Source: BM003 sp963699835 (GTDB taxonomy: Bacteria > Pseudomonadota > Gammaproteobacteria > Steroidobacterales > BM003). From it: a DNA stretch of 64,000 nt. The notes below the pieces were generated by a model. The model was not told the DNA's origin and made no database searches. It saw only the letters and a list, made by a program, of their open reading frames with translations. Shown here in pieces: positions 46,045-57,728 of the stretch (its first letter is position 1; every line of letters starts with the position of its first letter). The stretch is taken from positions 310,001 through 374,000 of the forward strand of contig CAVOVJ010000006.1 in the NCBI GenBank assembly GCA_963699835.1, given 5' to 3'. The translations under genes were made by a program, and so were the position numbers.

Positions 46045-47647
46045 CTACAGGTTCTGATAGTTCGGTCCCGAGCCGCCTTCCGGTGTGACCCACGTGATCA
46101 GTTCGTACGGGTCCTTGATATCGCAGGCTTTGCAATGCACGCAGTTGGATGCATTGATCTGCAGTCTTTTCGATCCGCCGGCTTCCTCGACCATTTCATA
46201 TACCCCTGCTGGGCAAAAACGGGTGCAGGGATTGCCGAACTCGCGCGTGCACTGATCCACGCAGACCGAAGTGTCGGCAACCTTAAGATGTACCGGTTGA
46301 GCTCTCATCGTGTGCGGTCGCCGCGAAATACACCGACGCAAGGCGATCACGCGGCGGCAGTTCGCGCTGGATCCACTGCCGGTCAGGTGACCGGTAGCTG
46401 TCGAGCCGCTGCAGCGCGCTGTGGTCGGCATGGTTGTCCAGCGTCCAAGGCAAACGTCCGCCGGTAATCGTTTCAAGCGCCGCATTGAACATGCCGCTCC
46501 ACAAACCGCGCCTGAAACCCGGGCGGATGTTGCGAACCTGCCATAATTCCTGACCGCCCGGCGACTGCCGCCATGCTGCGTCGAATCCGCTGCTGTCGAG
46601 TTTGCCGGCAACGTGTTGCGCCGCAATCATGCCCGAACGAATGGCCTGATGGATGCCTTTGATTTTTGGCACATTGAGGGTGCCGCCGGCATCGCCTATC
46701 AGAATCGCGCCTGGCATCTCCAGTTTCGGCATTGATTGCCAGCCACCCTCGATGATCGTGCGCGCCCCTGACGACAGTATTTCGCCGCCCTCGAGCAGCG
46801 TCCTGATCGACGGATGATGCTTGTATTGCTGAAACGCCTCGAAAGGCGCAAAGTTCGGATCCTCGTAATCGAGTCCAACGACGAACCCGATGTAGAGACG
46901 GTCGTCGTCGAGGTGATACAGATAGCTGCCGCCGTAGGTACGGTTGTCGAGGGGCCAGCCCACCGTGTGCTCGATCCGCCCGGGTGTGGTCCGGCCGGCC
47001 GGAAGCTGCCACATTTCCTTGAATCCAAGCCCATAGGTCTGCGGCGATTTTCCTTTGTCGAGTTCGAACCGGCGTATAAGCTGTTTGCTGATGCTGCCGC
47101 GGCAGCCTTCCGCCAGGACAGTGAGTTTCGCTGCGATGTCGACGCCCTGGGTAAAGTTGGGTCCGGGACTGCCGTCCTGCTCCACGCCCATGTCGCCGAC
47201 GCGCACGCCATGCACGCTGCCGTCATCACCGATCAGGGCTTCTGCGGCGGAGAATCCCGGGAATACGTCCACGCCGAGGTTTTCGGCCTGCTGTCCGAGC
47301 CAGCTGGCGAGTTGTCCGAGCGAGATGATGAAATTGCCATGATTTTTTTGCTGCGGCGGTGTCGGCAGGCGGTGGCGTTTCGTGGCCGTGAGCAACGCCA
47401 GCTCGTCCTCGGTGGCCGGGACGCAGATGCCGGGCTTCTGTTCGCGCCACTGCGGCAACAACTCATCCAGCGCGTCGGGTTGCATCACCGCACCCGACAG
47501 CATGTGTACGCCAATGTCGGATCCCTTCTCGAGCACGCAAACGTCGCAGTCGGGTTGCAGCTGCTTTAACCGTATTGCGAACGCCAGCCCGGACGGCCCG
47601 GCACCGACTACCGCAGCGTCATACTCCATCACATCACGTTCGCTCAT
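46045..47647 (-). CDS. Electron transfer flavoprotein-ubiquinone oxidoreductase, with one-base frameshift
   Basis: Membrane-associated FAD and 4Fe-4S enzyme carrying electrons from acyl-CoA dehydrogenases (through ETF) to quinone. The FAD-binding N terminus is DAAVVGAGPSGLAFAIRLKQL; GNFIISLGQLASWL, GDAGGTLNVPKIKGIHQAIRSG and the C-terminal cluster domain (RFCPAGVYE, NASNCVHCKACDIKDP, TPEGGSGPNYQN) follow. The frame breaks after FAATAHDE; removing the base at 46303 gives AQPVHLKVADTS and a 533-residue protein. ATG 47647 has AGGAGACC upstream. Confidence 0.9.
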
Positions 47648-47691
47648 GAGGTCTCCTGATTGATGTCAGACAGACTACTCCGGGGCAGCGG

Positions 47692-48460
47692 CTACTTGGG
47701 CTGCATCCGGATGGCACCGTCGAGTCGGATGGTCGTGCCATTCAGCATCTCGTTCTGGTAGATATGCGCGACCAGGTCGGCGTACTCATCGGCCCGGCCG
47801 AGGCGCGACGGAAACGGCACCTGGACTTCGAGGGAATGACGGAACTCTTCGGTCACGCTGGCCATCATCGGTGTTTCGAATATGCCCGGAGCAACCGTCA
47901 TGACGCGAACGCCGATTCGTGCCAGCTCACGAGCAACCGGTAGCGTCATGCCGACGACGGCGCCTTTCGACGCGGAGTAGGCCACCTGTCCGATCTGTCC
48001 CTCGAATGCGGCTACGGATGCGGTATTGACGATCACGCCCCGTTCCCCGCTCGACTCCGGCTTCGTTGTTTTCCATCGCGGCGGCACTTGCCTTGACGAG
48101 GTAGAAGGTGCCCAGCAGATTAATCGCGATCGTGCGTGCGAACTGCTCCCCGGGCATCGGCCCTTCGCGGCCGAGCACCCGTCCGGCACCAATGACACCA
48201 GCACAGCTGACTGCCAGCGAGACCCGGCCCATACGCTCGCAGCTTGCGGCAATACCGGCTTCGACCGCTTTTTCGTCGGTGACGTCGGTTTGCACGAACG
48301 TGGCGTGATCGCCGAGTTCGGCGGCGGTCGCCGCGCCCTGGTCGGCGTTGATGTCCAGCAGGCAGGCCTTTCCCCCGGCGCTGATGACCCTGGTCGCAAC
48401 GGCTCGGCCGAGCCCCGAGGCGCCGCCGCTGATTACGGCACATGCATTGCTCAGATCCAC
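47692..48460 (-). CDS. HSD10-like SDR (3-hydroxyacyl-CoA dehydrogenase type), with one-base frameshift
   Basis: Short-chain dehydrogenase resembling type II 3-hydroxyacyl-CoA dehydrogenase (HSD17B10). It shows SGGASGLGRAVATRV (Rossmann), LLDINADQG (NAD-preferring Asp), CAGVIGAGRVLGREGP and INLLGTFYL. The frame breaks after MENNE; removing the base at 48061 gives PESSGERGVIVNTASVAAFEGQIGQVAYSASKGAVVGM with the Ser-Tyr-Lys triad. The C terminus is NGTTIRLDGAIRMQPK. The repaired length is 255 residues. It neighbours an enoyl-CoA hydratase and thiolase, fitting a beta-oxidation step. Confidence 0.87.
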
Positions 48461-48529
48461 GCTGTTTTTACTCCTTCAAACGATTCTCGGCGGTTTGCCG
48501 TTGTCGATCAGCGGGCCACTGCCCGCCCG

Positions 48530-49327
48530 TTAACGCGATTTCGCGATCCACTCGGCTTTGCGTTTTTCCAGAAAAGCGCCGAGACCCTCCTGACCTTCCG
48601 CCGAGATGCGCATTCGCGCAATCAGTGCCGCAGTGTGTTGCTGCAGTTGTTCGGGGCTGAACTGAGGCGATGTGACGTCGCGAATCAGTTGTTTGGCCTC
48701 ACGTTGCGCAAGCGGCCCACCCAGCAACAGTTTCGCAACCTGGTCTTCGACGGCGGCGTTGAAATTGGAAGGTTTGGCGATCTCGTGAACCAGGCCGGCG
48801 CGGCGGGCCTGTTTCGCATTCAATACCTCACCGGTCAGGAACAGGCGACGGGCGTTGCGGCGACCGATAGCCGCGATGACGTAGGGAGAAATGACCGCGG
48901 GCACCAGACCGAGCCGGACCTCGCTGAGTCCGAATCTGGCGTCGGTCGACGCAACCGCAATATCGCAGCATGCCGCCAGACCGACACCGCCACCGATCGC
49001 CGGTCCATTGACCCGGGCCAGCGTGGGCTTGCCCACACCGTCGAGCCGTGCCATCAACCCGGCCAGACGCAGCGCATCGGTTTGATTTTCCGCTTCGCCA
49101 CAGCCAATCATCGAGCGCATCCAGTTGATGTCGGCGCCGGCCGAGAACGCCTTACCGGCGCCTGTCAGCACGATTACCCTTACGTCGGGATCGGTGCCGA
49201 GATCCGCTATCGCAGCGTCCAGCTGCGCGATCAGTTTGTCGTCAAAAGCGTTGCGCAGCTCCGGCCGGTTGAGCGTGACCGTTGCGACACCGCGCTCGTC
49301 GACATGAATCAGTATCGGCTCGCCCAT
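48530..49327 (-). CDS. Enoyl-CoA hydratase/isomerase family (methylglutaconyl-CoA hydratase-like)
   Basis: Crotonase-fold protein of 265 residues. The oxyanion-hole segments are KAFSAGADINWMRSM and NGPAIGGGVGLAACCDIAVAS. FGLSEVRLGLVPAVISPYV carries the catalytic Glu region, and the C-terminal EGLGAFLEKRKAEW is typical. The SAGADINWM and VPAVISPYV forms are common in the 3-methylglutaconyl-CoA hydratases (LiuC) of leucine degradation. A general enoyl-CoA hydratase is the alternative. It lies between the SDR and thiolase genes, same strand. Confidence 0.85.
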   Translation of the reverse strand: MGEPILIHVDERGVATVTLNRPELRNAFDDKLIAQLDAAIADLGTDPDVRVIVLTGAGKAFSAGADINWMRSMIGCGEAENQTDALRLAGLMARLDGVGKPTLARVNGPAIGGGVGLAACCDIAVASTDARFGLSEVRLGLVPAVISPYVIAAIGRRNARRLFLTGEVLNAKQARRAGLVHEIAKPSNFNAAVEDQVAKLLLGGPLAQREAKQLIRDVTSPQFSPEQLQQHTAALIARMRISAEGQEGLGAFLEKRKAEWIAKSR

Positions 49328-49384
49328 CGGCTTGTCTCTCCCCGTAGTAACAGTGCCTTCCCGCGGTTTGCGGGTAATGCCAGG

Positions 49385-50569
<1,185 letters not shown>

Positions 50570-50939
50570 TGAACTTCTCCTGGTTCGAAAGGCCATGGCG
50601 CGTGGCCGCGGCGTCGGCGGGCGCCGTGGGCGACGCTCCGGGAATTTGCTGGCCCATCATGATGCCAGCCTTTTGTTGCTGTGCACAAGCGACGCGCGGC
50701 GTGTTTTGACGGGGTGTCCGGGCCCACGCTGTGACGCATCGCTGCCAGACTATGGAATAATCTGCGGGTGTTGCGCCGCCGGACCGGTTGGCGCCGCCGC
50801 GATGGTCATCAGTAACGGAACCACAATGATGCCGGGCCGGGCCGGATCGGTTGCGGTCAAAGTCATGCAGGGCCGCGGGTGATCATGGCGCAAAATCGAC
50901 CTGCCGGCGCCGAGCCGGAACCGAGGGAGTACGCGTCTG
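50570..50939. other. Intergenic region between thiolase and icmF (370 bases)
   Basis: Divergent non-coding region. I see no convincing gene, tRNA, hairpin or palindromic operator. AT-richer bases near 50745-50765 (ACTATGGAATAATCT) could be a sigma70 -10 region for icmF, without a confident -35. A short open stretch beginning at ATG 50885 in another frame runs into the icmF start and looks fortuitous. Confidence 0.4.
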
Positions 50940-53900
50940 ATGAGTACAGTTGCCCGCGACGTCGGCGAAAAAAGCCCCGCACGGACGCGCAGTCCATTGC
51001 GATTTGTCAGCGCGGCATCGTTGTTCGATGGCCATGATGCAGCGATCAATCTGATTCGCCGGCTGCTGCAGTCGCATGGCGCGGAGGTCGTCCACCTTGG
51101 CCATAACCGCGGCGTTGCCGATGTCGTTCGGGCGGCAATTCAGGAAGATGCCGATGCGATAGCGTGCAGTTCCTACCAGGGTGGCCACGTCGAGTATTTC
51201 AAGTACATGGTCGACATGCTGCGTGACTATGACGCGGAGCACATTCGTGTCGTCGTGGGTGGCGGTGGGACGATTTCACCCGACGAGGTCGCGCAGCTGG
51301 AGAGCTACGGAGTCGAGAAGATCTACCGCCCCGAGGACGGCATGAAGATGGGCCTCGAGGGCATGATCGACGATGTGTTCAGCCGGGTCCGGGCGTGGCC
51401 GCGTCCACAGTTCGAGCCGCGCCGGACGAGTGCCGACGATCACCTCGCGCTGGCGCGGACGATCAGTCTGCTGGAGGACTCCATCGATCAGCCGGAGCGA
51501 GTGGCGGCGTTGAAGAAAGACTGGGCGGCCAGCGCGGCGCGGCCACCCGTTCTGGGGATTACCGGCACTGGCGGCGCGGGCAAGTCCAGCCTGACCGACG
51601 AGTTGCTGAATCGTTTCCTGCGCCATTTCCCCGAGGCGCGGATCGCGGTTGTCGCGGTGGACCCGACCCGGCGCCGCACCGGCGGCGCGCTGCTGGGCGA
51701 CCGGATACGAATAAACAGTCTCGCGGATCAGCGCATTTTCATGCGCTCGATCGCCACCCGGCGCAAAAATCACGCGACCAGCGTTGTTCTCGCCGATAGC
51801 TTGCAGTTGTTGCGCGCGAGCGGATTCGATCTGATTGTGGTGGAGACCGCGGGGATCGGGCAAAGCGATACCGAGATCGTCGATCTTGTGGATTTGTCGC
51901 TCTATGTAATGACCAGCGAATATGGGGCAGCAAGCCAACTCGAAAAAATCGACATGCTCGATTTCGCCGACTTCGTTGCGCTCAACAAGTTCGAAAAGCG
52001 CGGTGCGGAGGACGCCCTGCGCGACGTGCGCAAACAATGGAAGCGCAACCGGGTGGCATTTAAGGTGGCTGATAGCGACGTGCCGGTCTATCCAACCATC
52101 GCCAGCCAGTTCAACGACCCTGGAGTGAACCGCCTGTTCCGCGCGTTGTGTGGCGCGCTCGGCCGTGCCACGGACGATGAGCCGCGCTGGCGCATCGATG
52201 GCGACGAGAAATTCGAGTTGCCGGGCAAGGACGCGCTGATTCCGGCGCAAAGAACCCGCTATCTTGCCGAGATTGCCGAACAGGGCCGGACGATCGCCGC
52301 TCGGGTCGAAAGCAGCGCCGAGGCAGCGAGCCTTGCCCAGAGTCTTTTTGATGCCCTGCGTCTGCTCGGGGATCCGGCGTTACCGGAACCGCTGTCGCCT
52401 TTTCCGCCCGATCAGCCGCAGGATGCGGATCCGTCGCGTGCGGCGCTGCGGGCGAAATACAACGAAGCGCTCACCCGGATCGGGACCGAGGGGGTGGCGT
52501 TGCTGCGCGAATGGCCCGCCCGCGACGCTGGCGTCTCTGCGCCGGAGTATGCATTTGAAGTACGTGGCCGCGAGGTCCGGGGGAGCAATTACAGCGAATC
52601 GCTGAGCCATCAGCAGATTCCCAAAATCGCGTCTGCGACCTACCGCGACTGGGGCGACCTGCTGCGCTTCCTGATGAAGGAAAATTTGCCGGGCGGGTAT
52701 CCGTATACCGGCGGGGTCTACCCCTACCGCCGCGAACAGGAAGATCCCATCCGGATGTTCGCGGGCGAGGGCACGCCCGAGCGCACCAACCGGCGCTTCC
52801 ATCTGCTGGCCGGCGGGCACGCGGCAACCCGCCTGTCAACGGCGTTCGATTCCACCACGCTATATGGGGAGGACCCCGACGAACGCCCCGACATCTACGG
52901 ACGAATCGGCAACTCCGGTGTTTCGATTGCAACGCTGGACGACATGAAGAAGCTGTATTCGGGTTTCGACCTGATGGACCCGACGACATCCGTGTCGATG
53001 ACGATCAACGGACCCGCGCCGATGATTCTCGCAATGTTCATGAACACGGCGATCGACCAGCATGTCGAACGCCATCTGCGCGACAGCGGACGCTGGGACG
53101 ACGCGCAAAAGAAGATCGAGACCCTGCTCGCCGGCCGCGATCGGCCGCGTTACAAGGGGGAGCTGCCCCCGGGTCACGACGGCTTCGGCCTCGGCTTGCT
53201 CGGTGTGAGCGGCGACCAGCTGGTCGATGCGGAGACCTATTCCAGTCTTGCAGCCGAGGCGCTGGCGACGGTGCGCGGGACGGTGCAGGCCGATATTCTC
53301 AAGGAAGACCAGGCACAGAACACCTGCATTTTCTCGACTGAGTTCGCGCTGCGCATGATGGGTGACGTGCAGGCGTATTTCATAGCGAACGGAATCCGCA
53401 ATTTCTACAGCGTTTCAATCAGCGGCTACCACATAGCCGAAGCCGGCGCGAACCCGATTTCGCAGCTGGCGTTTACCCTTGCCAATGGTTTCACGATCGT
53501 CGAGTACTACCTGGCGCGCGGCATGCAGATCGATGCGTTCGCGCCAAACCTGAGCTTCTTCTTCTCCAACGGCATGGATCCCGAGTACGCCGTCATCGGC
53601 CGCGTTGCGCGGCGTATCTGGGCGCGCGCTATGCGCGAGCGCTACGGGGCGAGCCGGCGCAGCCAGATGCTGAAATATCACATCCAGACCTCGGGTCGCA
53701 GCCTGCATGCGCAGGAGATCCAGTTCAACGATATCCGCACGACGCTGCAGGCTATGTACGCATTGTTCGACAATTGCAACAGCCTCCATACCAATGCCTA
53801 CGACGAGGCCATTACGACACCGACCGAAGAATCCGTGCGGCGCGCTGTCGCGATCCAGATGATCATCAACAAGGAGCTCGGGCTGAACAAGAACCAGAAC

Positions 53901-54380
53901 CCCTTCCAGGGCTCCTTCATCATCGAGCGACTGACCGATATCGTTGAGGAGGCGGTGTTCCAGGAGTTCGAACGGTTGTCCGAGCGTGGCGGAGTGCTGG
54001 GCGCGATGGAGACGATGTACCAGCGCGGCAAGATCCAGGAGGAGAGTCTCCACTATGAAACACTGAAACACGACGGGTCGTTGCCGATCGTCGGGGTCAA
54101 TACGTTCCTGGCCGATTCCGGGACCGCCTCGGATGAGGTCCTCGAGGCCGAACTGATTCGTTCGACGGAGAGCGAGAAGCAGGACCAGGTGGCGGCGGTC
54201 CGCGCCTTCAACGCGGCGCATGCGGACAATGCGGATGCCGCACTGGAGTCGCTGCAACAGGTCGCGGCGCGCGGTGACAACGTGTTCGCGGCTTTGATGA
54301 ACGCGGTAAAAGTTTGTTCGCTTGGCACGATCAGTCGCGCACTGTACGAGGTAGGAGGGCAGTACCGACGCAACATGTGA
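50940..54380 (+). CDS. icmF: Fused acyl-CoA mutase IcmF (B12-dependent isobutyryl-CoA mutase with G-protein chaperone)
   Basis: A 1146-residue fusion. The N-terminal B12-binding domain has SLFDGHDAAINLIRRLL, with the cobalt-ligand His in DGH. A MeaB-type GTPase follows: P-loop GITGTGGAGKSS near residue 206, VVETAGIGQSD, and NKFEKRG for guanine. The mutase barrel has MFAGEGTPERTNRRFH, FDSTTLYGEDPD, SVSISGYHIAEAGAN and QTSGRSLHAQEIQFNDIRTTLQ. It interconverts isobutyryl- and n-butyryl-CoA, and often isovaleryl- and pivalyl-CoA. Gln793 matches the isobutyryl type, but Tyr594 (GGVYPYR) stands where IcmF enzymes usually have Phe. ATG 50940 lacks a strong ribosome binding site. Confidence 0.94.
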   Translation: MSTVARDVGEKSPARTRSPLRFVSAASLFDGHDAAINLIRRLLQSHGAEVVHLGHNRGVADVVRAAIQEDADAIACSSYQGGHVEYFKYMVDMLRDYDAEHIRVVVGGGGTISPDEVAQLESYGVEKIYRPEDGMKMGLEGMIDDVFSRVRAWPRPQFEPRRTSADDHLALARTISLLEDSIDQPERVAALKKDWAASAARPPVLGITGTGGAGKSSLTDELLNRFLRHFPEARIAVVAVDPTRRRTGGALLGDRIRINSLADQRIFMRSIATRRKNHATSVVLADSLQLLRASGFDLIVVETAGIGQSDTEIVDLVDLSLYVMTSEYGAASQLEKIDMLDFADFVALNKFEKRGAEDALRDVRKQWKRNRVAFKVADSDVPVYPTIASQFNDPGVNRLFRALCGALGRATDDEPRWRIDGDEKFELPGKDALIPAQRTRYLAEIAEQGRTIAARVESSAEAASLAQSLFDALRLLGDPALPEPLSPFPPDQPQDADPSRAALRAKYNEALTRIGTEGVALLREWPARDAGVSAPEYAFEVRGREVRGSNYSESLSHQQIPKIASATYRDWGDLLRFLMKENLPGGYPYTGGVYPYRREQEDPIRMFAGEGTPERTNRRFHLLAGGHAATRLSTAFDSTTLYGEDPDERPDIYGRIGNSGVSIATLDDMKKLYSGFDLMDPTTSVSMTINGPAPMILAMFMNTAIDQHVERHLRDSGRWDDAQKKIETLLAGRDRPRYKGELPPGHDGFGLGLLGVSGDQLVDAETYSSLAAEALATVRGTVQADILKEDQAQNTCIFSTEFALRMMGDVQAYFIANGIRNFYSVSISGYHIAEAGANPISQLAFTLANGFTIVEYYLARGMQIDAFAPNLSFFFSNGMDPEYAVIGRVARRIWARAMRERYGASRRSQMLKYHIQTSGRSLHAQEIQFNDIRTTLQAMYALFDNCNSLHTNAYDEAITTPTEESVRRAVAIQMIINKELGLNKNQNPFQGSFIIERLTDIVEEAVFQEFERLSERGGVLGAMETMYQRGKIQEESLHYETLKHDGSLPIVGVNTFLADSGTASDEVLEAELIRSTESEKQDQVAAVRAFNAAHADNADAALESLQQVAARGDNVFAALMNAVKVCSLGTISRALYEVGGQYRRNM

Positions 54381-54571
54381 ACCGGCCGGGCTCGCGCCAG
54401 GGCCTGGTTGCGCAAAGAAAATAATTAAATAACAACTGTTTGGCGGTGATTTCGAGAAATGTTGAGTGATCCGTTTTGAGTATCGCCCGAAGTATCTGCT
54501 AGTCTCGGGAGTTTGCGGCATCGTTTCGCATTTTTTTACAACAACTAAGACCTCTTATTTAAGGACCATTC

Positions 54572-55369
54572 ATGTCTACATCGGTATTGTTGCGCACAGC
54601 GCGATCGATGGCGGTTCTGTTGTCCGTTGTTCCGGTGGCAATCGCCACGGCAGCGAGCGCCGAACAGACCATCAATCAGTCCATCGACATACAGAACAAG
54701 TCGGACAAGGCGTCGGCAGGGACCCAGACCCGCATCGCTCAGCTCGCCGATGAGACAACGGAACTCCTCGGTGAGTATCGGCTGACGATCCAGCAACTCG
54801 ATCGGGTGACCATCTACAACAACCATCTGCAGGGGCTGGTCAACGATCAGGAAACCGAGAAAGCGGATATGCAGGGTCAGCTCGACAACTTCTCGGTCGT
54901 CGAGCAGGGCATCGTGCCGCTGATGCAGAACATGATCGAGGATCTCGACACCTTTATCGGTCTCGATGTGCCGTTCAATCTCAAGGAGAGAAAGGACCGG
55001 GTGGCGCGTCTGCGCAACAATCTCAACCAGGCCGAGATTACGATTTCGGAAAAATACCGCCAGATCATGGAAGCCTATACGATCGAGGTGAACTTCGGCC
55101 GCGACATCGAGGCCTATACCGGCAAGCTCAGCGCGGGTGGCAGCGGCGAAAGCCGCGAAGTCGACTTTTTTCGGGTCGGGCGCATTCTTCTCGCCTACCA
55201 GACGAAGGACAAGACAGAGACTGGCTTCTGGAACAAGACCAGTGGCCAGTGGGAGACCCTCCCGGATGAATTCCGCAACTACATAACTGAAGGTCTGCGT
55301 ATCGCGCGCAAACAGGCACCGCCTAATTTGCTGATGTTGCCCGTTCCCGGCCCGACTCCGGCCCAGTGA
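54572..55369 (+). CDS. DUF3450 periplasmic coiled-coil protein of a TonB energiser operon
   Basis: A 265-residue protein with a signal peptide (residues 1-29, ...AIATAASA-EQ). The mature protein is rich in charged heptads (residues 35-170), predicted as long coiled coils. The C terminus has FFRVGRILLAYQTKD, GFWNKTSGQWETLPDEFRNYI and LRIARKQAPPNLLMLPVP, which define DUF3450. It is the first gene of a seven-gene run ending with tonB and a TPR gene. Its molecular role is unknown; periplasmic support of the ExbB-like complex is a reasonable guess. A 191-base gap separates it from icmF. Confidence 0.9.
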   Translation: MSTSVLLRTARSMAVLLSVVPVAIATAASAEQTINQSIDIQNKSDKASAGTQTRIAQLADETTELLGEYRLTIQQLDRVTIYNNHLQGLVNDQETEKADMQGQLDNFSVVEQGIVPLMQNMIEDLDTFIGLDVPFNLKERKDRVARLRNNLNQAEITISEKYRQIMEAYTIEVNFGRDIEAYTGKLSAGGSGESREVDFFRVGRILLAYQTKDKTETGFWNKTSGQWETLPDEFRNYITEGLRIARKQAPPNLLMLPVPGPTPAQ

Positions 55370-55386
55370 TGAAAGGTGTGAATGCC

Positions 55387-56743
55387 ATGATGAGAACAGT
55401 ATTCGCGGTAATGGTCGGGTTGTTGATGGCAGCACCGGCGCCGGCGCAGCAGCAAGACGTCAAGACTCTCGACGAACTCCTGCAGACAGTACGCGAGCGG
55501 AGTCGTCAGACCTCCGCCGAGAACCAGCAACGGCTGCGTAATTTCCAGTCTCAGCGCAACCAGCAGGCGGCGTTGCTGCAGGATGCAAAACAGTCGCTGG
55601 CGGCCCAGGAAGCACGCAGCGATGCGCTGAAACAACAGTTCGACGGCAACGAGCGGGCGCTCGAGGAACTCAGCGAGACGCTGCGTATCCGCATCGGTAA
55701 CTTTGGTGAGCTGTTCGGCGTGGTCCGTCAGGTGGCTGGTGACGCCAAGGGCACTATCGACGGCTCGCTGGTGTCGGCGCAGTACCCGGAGCGCAGCGAT
55801 GTCGCCGGTCGGCTTGCCCAGATCAAGGGTCTGCCGTCGATGGATGACCTCGTTGCGTTGCAGACGCTGATGCTCGAGGAAATGGCCGAGTCGGCAAAGG
55901 TCGTGTCGTTCCCGACGACCATCGTAAATGCCGATGGCAGCGAAGAGCAGACCGATGTCGCCCGGGTCGGGGTCTTCAATGCGGTAACCGGTGACCGGTT
56001 CCTGCGCTTCGAGCCTGAGACCAAGTCGCTGCAGGATCTGCCGCGGCAGCCGAAAGCGCGTTTTCGCAGTATGGCGGGTGATCTGACCAGTTCAGCTCCC
56101 GGCAGCACGGTCGCCATGGCGGTTGACCCGAGCCGCGGCTCGCTGCTCGGTCTGCTGATCCAGGCGCCCAGCCTGAAAGAGCGTATCGACCAGGGTGGCC
56201 TGGTCGGGTACGTGATTATCGGTCTCGGCCTGATCGGCGTGCTGATTGCGGTCTGGCGGTATCTCTCGTTGACGATTTCCGGCAGCAAGATCCGCTCGCA
56301 GCTCAAAAATGCAACGCCGAGCGCCGGGTAACGCACTCGGGCGGATCCTCGGTGTCTATCACGACAATAAGGACATCGACACCGAGACACTGGAACTGAA
56401 GCTCGACGAGGCAATCCTGAAGGAAGCGCCGAAACTGGAGAAATGGCAGGGCTCTATCAAAGTGCTCGCCGCGGTCGCGCCGCTGATGGGTCTGCTCGGG
56501 ACCGTGGTCGGCATGATCGCGACTTTCCAGGCGATTACGCTGTTCGGTACCGGTGATCCCAAGTTGATGGCCGGCGGTATTTCGCAGGCGCTGGTGACGA
56601 CCGTGCTCGGCCTGGTCGTCGCTATTCCGCTGGTGCTTTTGCACAGCATGGTAGCGGGTAAGAGCAAGGGCCTTATCGAGATCCTGGAAGAGCAGAGTGC
56701 CGGTCTCATCGCCAAGCACTCCGAGGAAGAAAACCTGGCATGA
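55387..56743 (+). CDS. TtpC-like MotA/TolQ/ExbB proton-channel protein, with one-base frameshift
   Basis: Accessory proton-channel component. It has a signal peptide (MMRTVFAVMVGLLMAAPAPAQ), a long periplasmic coiled coil (residues 25-110), then a membrane part (GGLVGYVIIGLGLIGVLIAVW). The frame breaks after NATPSAG; removing the T at 56329 continues as NALGRILGVYHDN and the ExbB core KVLAAVAPLMGLLGTVVGMIATFQ, then GGISQALVTTVLGLVVAIPLVLLH. The repaired length is 451 residues, like TtpC of Vibrio TonB2. ATG 55387 was chosen for signal peptide and spacing to AAGG. It overlaps the exbB start (ATGA). Confidence 0.88.
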
Positions 56744-57264
56744 CGCTTTTTCACGAAGCATTCATCTCGATTCGGGATTTCTTCGAGGCTGGCGGCAATG
56801 TGCTCTGGGCGATCCTGTTCGTCACGATGATTATGTGGACGCTGATTATCGAGCGGCTCTGGTACCTCTACGGCGTGATGCCGAAGACGGTGAAGCGGGT
56901 GGTGGAGTCCTGGGATAGCCGCCAGGACACTACCTCGTGGTATGCCAAGCGGATCCGCGACATGATGATCTCGGAAGTCTCGGTCGAGGCGCGCCAATAC
57001 CTGCTTATGATCAAGACGCTGATGGCCGTGTTGCCGTTGCTTGGGTTGCTGGGCACCGTGACCGGGATGGTCCAGGTGTTCGACGTGATGGCTATCACGG
57101 GTACCGGCAATGCGCGGCTTATGGCCGGCGGTGTGTCTGCCGCGACGATCCCGACGATGGCAGGCCTGGTGGCCGCCCTGTCCGGGTTGTATCTCGCGAC
57201 CTTTCTCGAGAACAAGGCGAACAGTTCTATCGACCATGTCGGCGATCTGTTGGTCCACCATTAG
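56740..57264 (+). CDS. exbB: ExbB-family proton channel protein
   Basis: Inner-membrane protein of 174 residues that uses the proton gradient to power TonB. A first transmembrane helix lies at residues 19-38 (NVLWAILFVTMIMWTLIIER). The conserved core is KTLMAVLPLLGLLGTVTGMVQVF (about 92-114) and RLMAGGVSAATIPTMAGLVAALSGLYL. This short ExbB2 form pairs with the TtpC-like protein. It is translationally coupled to the upstream gene, and exbD follows 29 bases later. Confidence 0.93.
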   Translation: MTLFHEAFISIRDFFEAGGNVLWAILFVTMIMWTLIIERLWYLYGVMPKTVKRVVESWDSRQDTTSWYAKRIRDMMISEVSVEARQYLLMIKTLMAVLPLLGLLGTVTGMVQVFDVMAITGTGNARLMAGGVSAATIPTMAGLVAALSGLYLATFLENKANSSIDHVGDLLVHH

Positions 57265-57293
57265 TCGCGCGGCGACCCGGAGAGTACTGACGC

Positions 57294-57698
57294 ATGCGAA
57301 AACGGTCCAGACGCGGAGACGACGAAGCGGAGATCAACATTACGCCGATGCTCGACATCGTGTTCATCATGCTGATCTTCTTCATCGTCACCACTTCGTT
57401 CGTCAAGGAGATTGGCGTCGACGTCAACCGGCCGGCGAATGCGCCGCCGAAAGAAAAGAAAATGTCCGAGGTGATCGCGATCCGGATCACCGCGCTGGGC
57501 CAGATTGAGGTTCAGGGCCGCAACGTCGACATCAGGGCGGTGCGGGCCAACGTCGAATCTGCGCTTGCGTCAAAGCCCGATGCCAGTGTCGTGGTGATTT
57601 CCCACCGCGATGCCGATGCCGGGTTACTGGTGCGGGTCATAGACCAGGCACGGGTTGCGGGAGCCACGGCGGTCTCGCTTGCAGCTGAAGCAACCTGA
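57294..57698 (+). CDS. exbD: ExbD-family biopolymer transporter (first copy)
   Basis: A 134-residue protein with a short cytoplasmic N terminus (RRGDDEAEINITPMLD), one transmembrane helix (VFIMLIFFIVTTSFV) whose first residues include the proton-carrying Asp (MLDIVF, Asp19), and a periplasmic domain. It is almost identical to the second copy across the membrane segment but diverges in the periplasmic part, indicating tandem duplication and specialisation. Confidence 0.93.
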   Translation: MRKRSRRGDDEAEINITPMLDIVFIMLIFFIVTTSFVKEIGVDVNRPANAPPKEKKMSEVIAIRITALGQIEVQGRNVDIRAVRANVESALASKPDASVVVISHRDADAGLLVRVIDQARVAGATAVSLAAEAT

Positions 57699-57728
57699 CC
57701 CAACGGGCATAGCGAGGAATACGCAGAG

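Noticed and set aside
50885..51000. Alternative icmF start at ATG 50885
   Set aside because: It is in a different frame from the B12-binding domain, and the peptide it would make resembles nothing; ATG 50940 is in frame.
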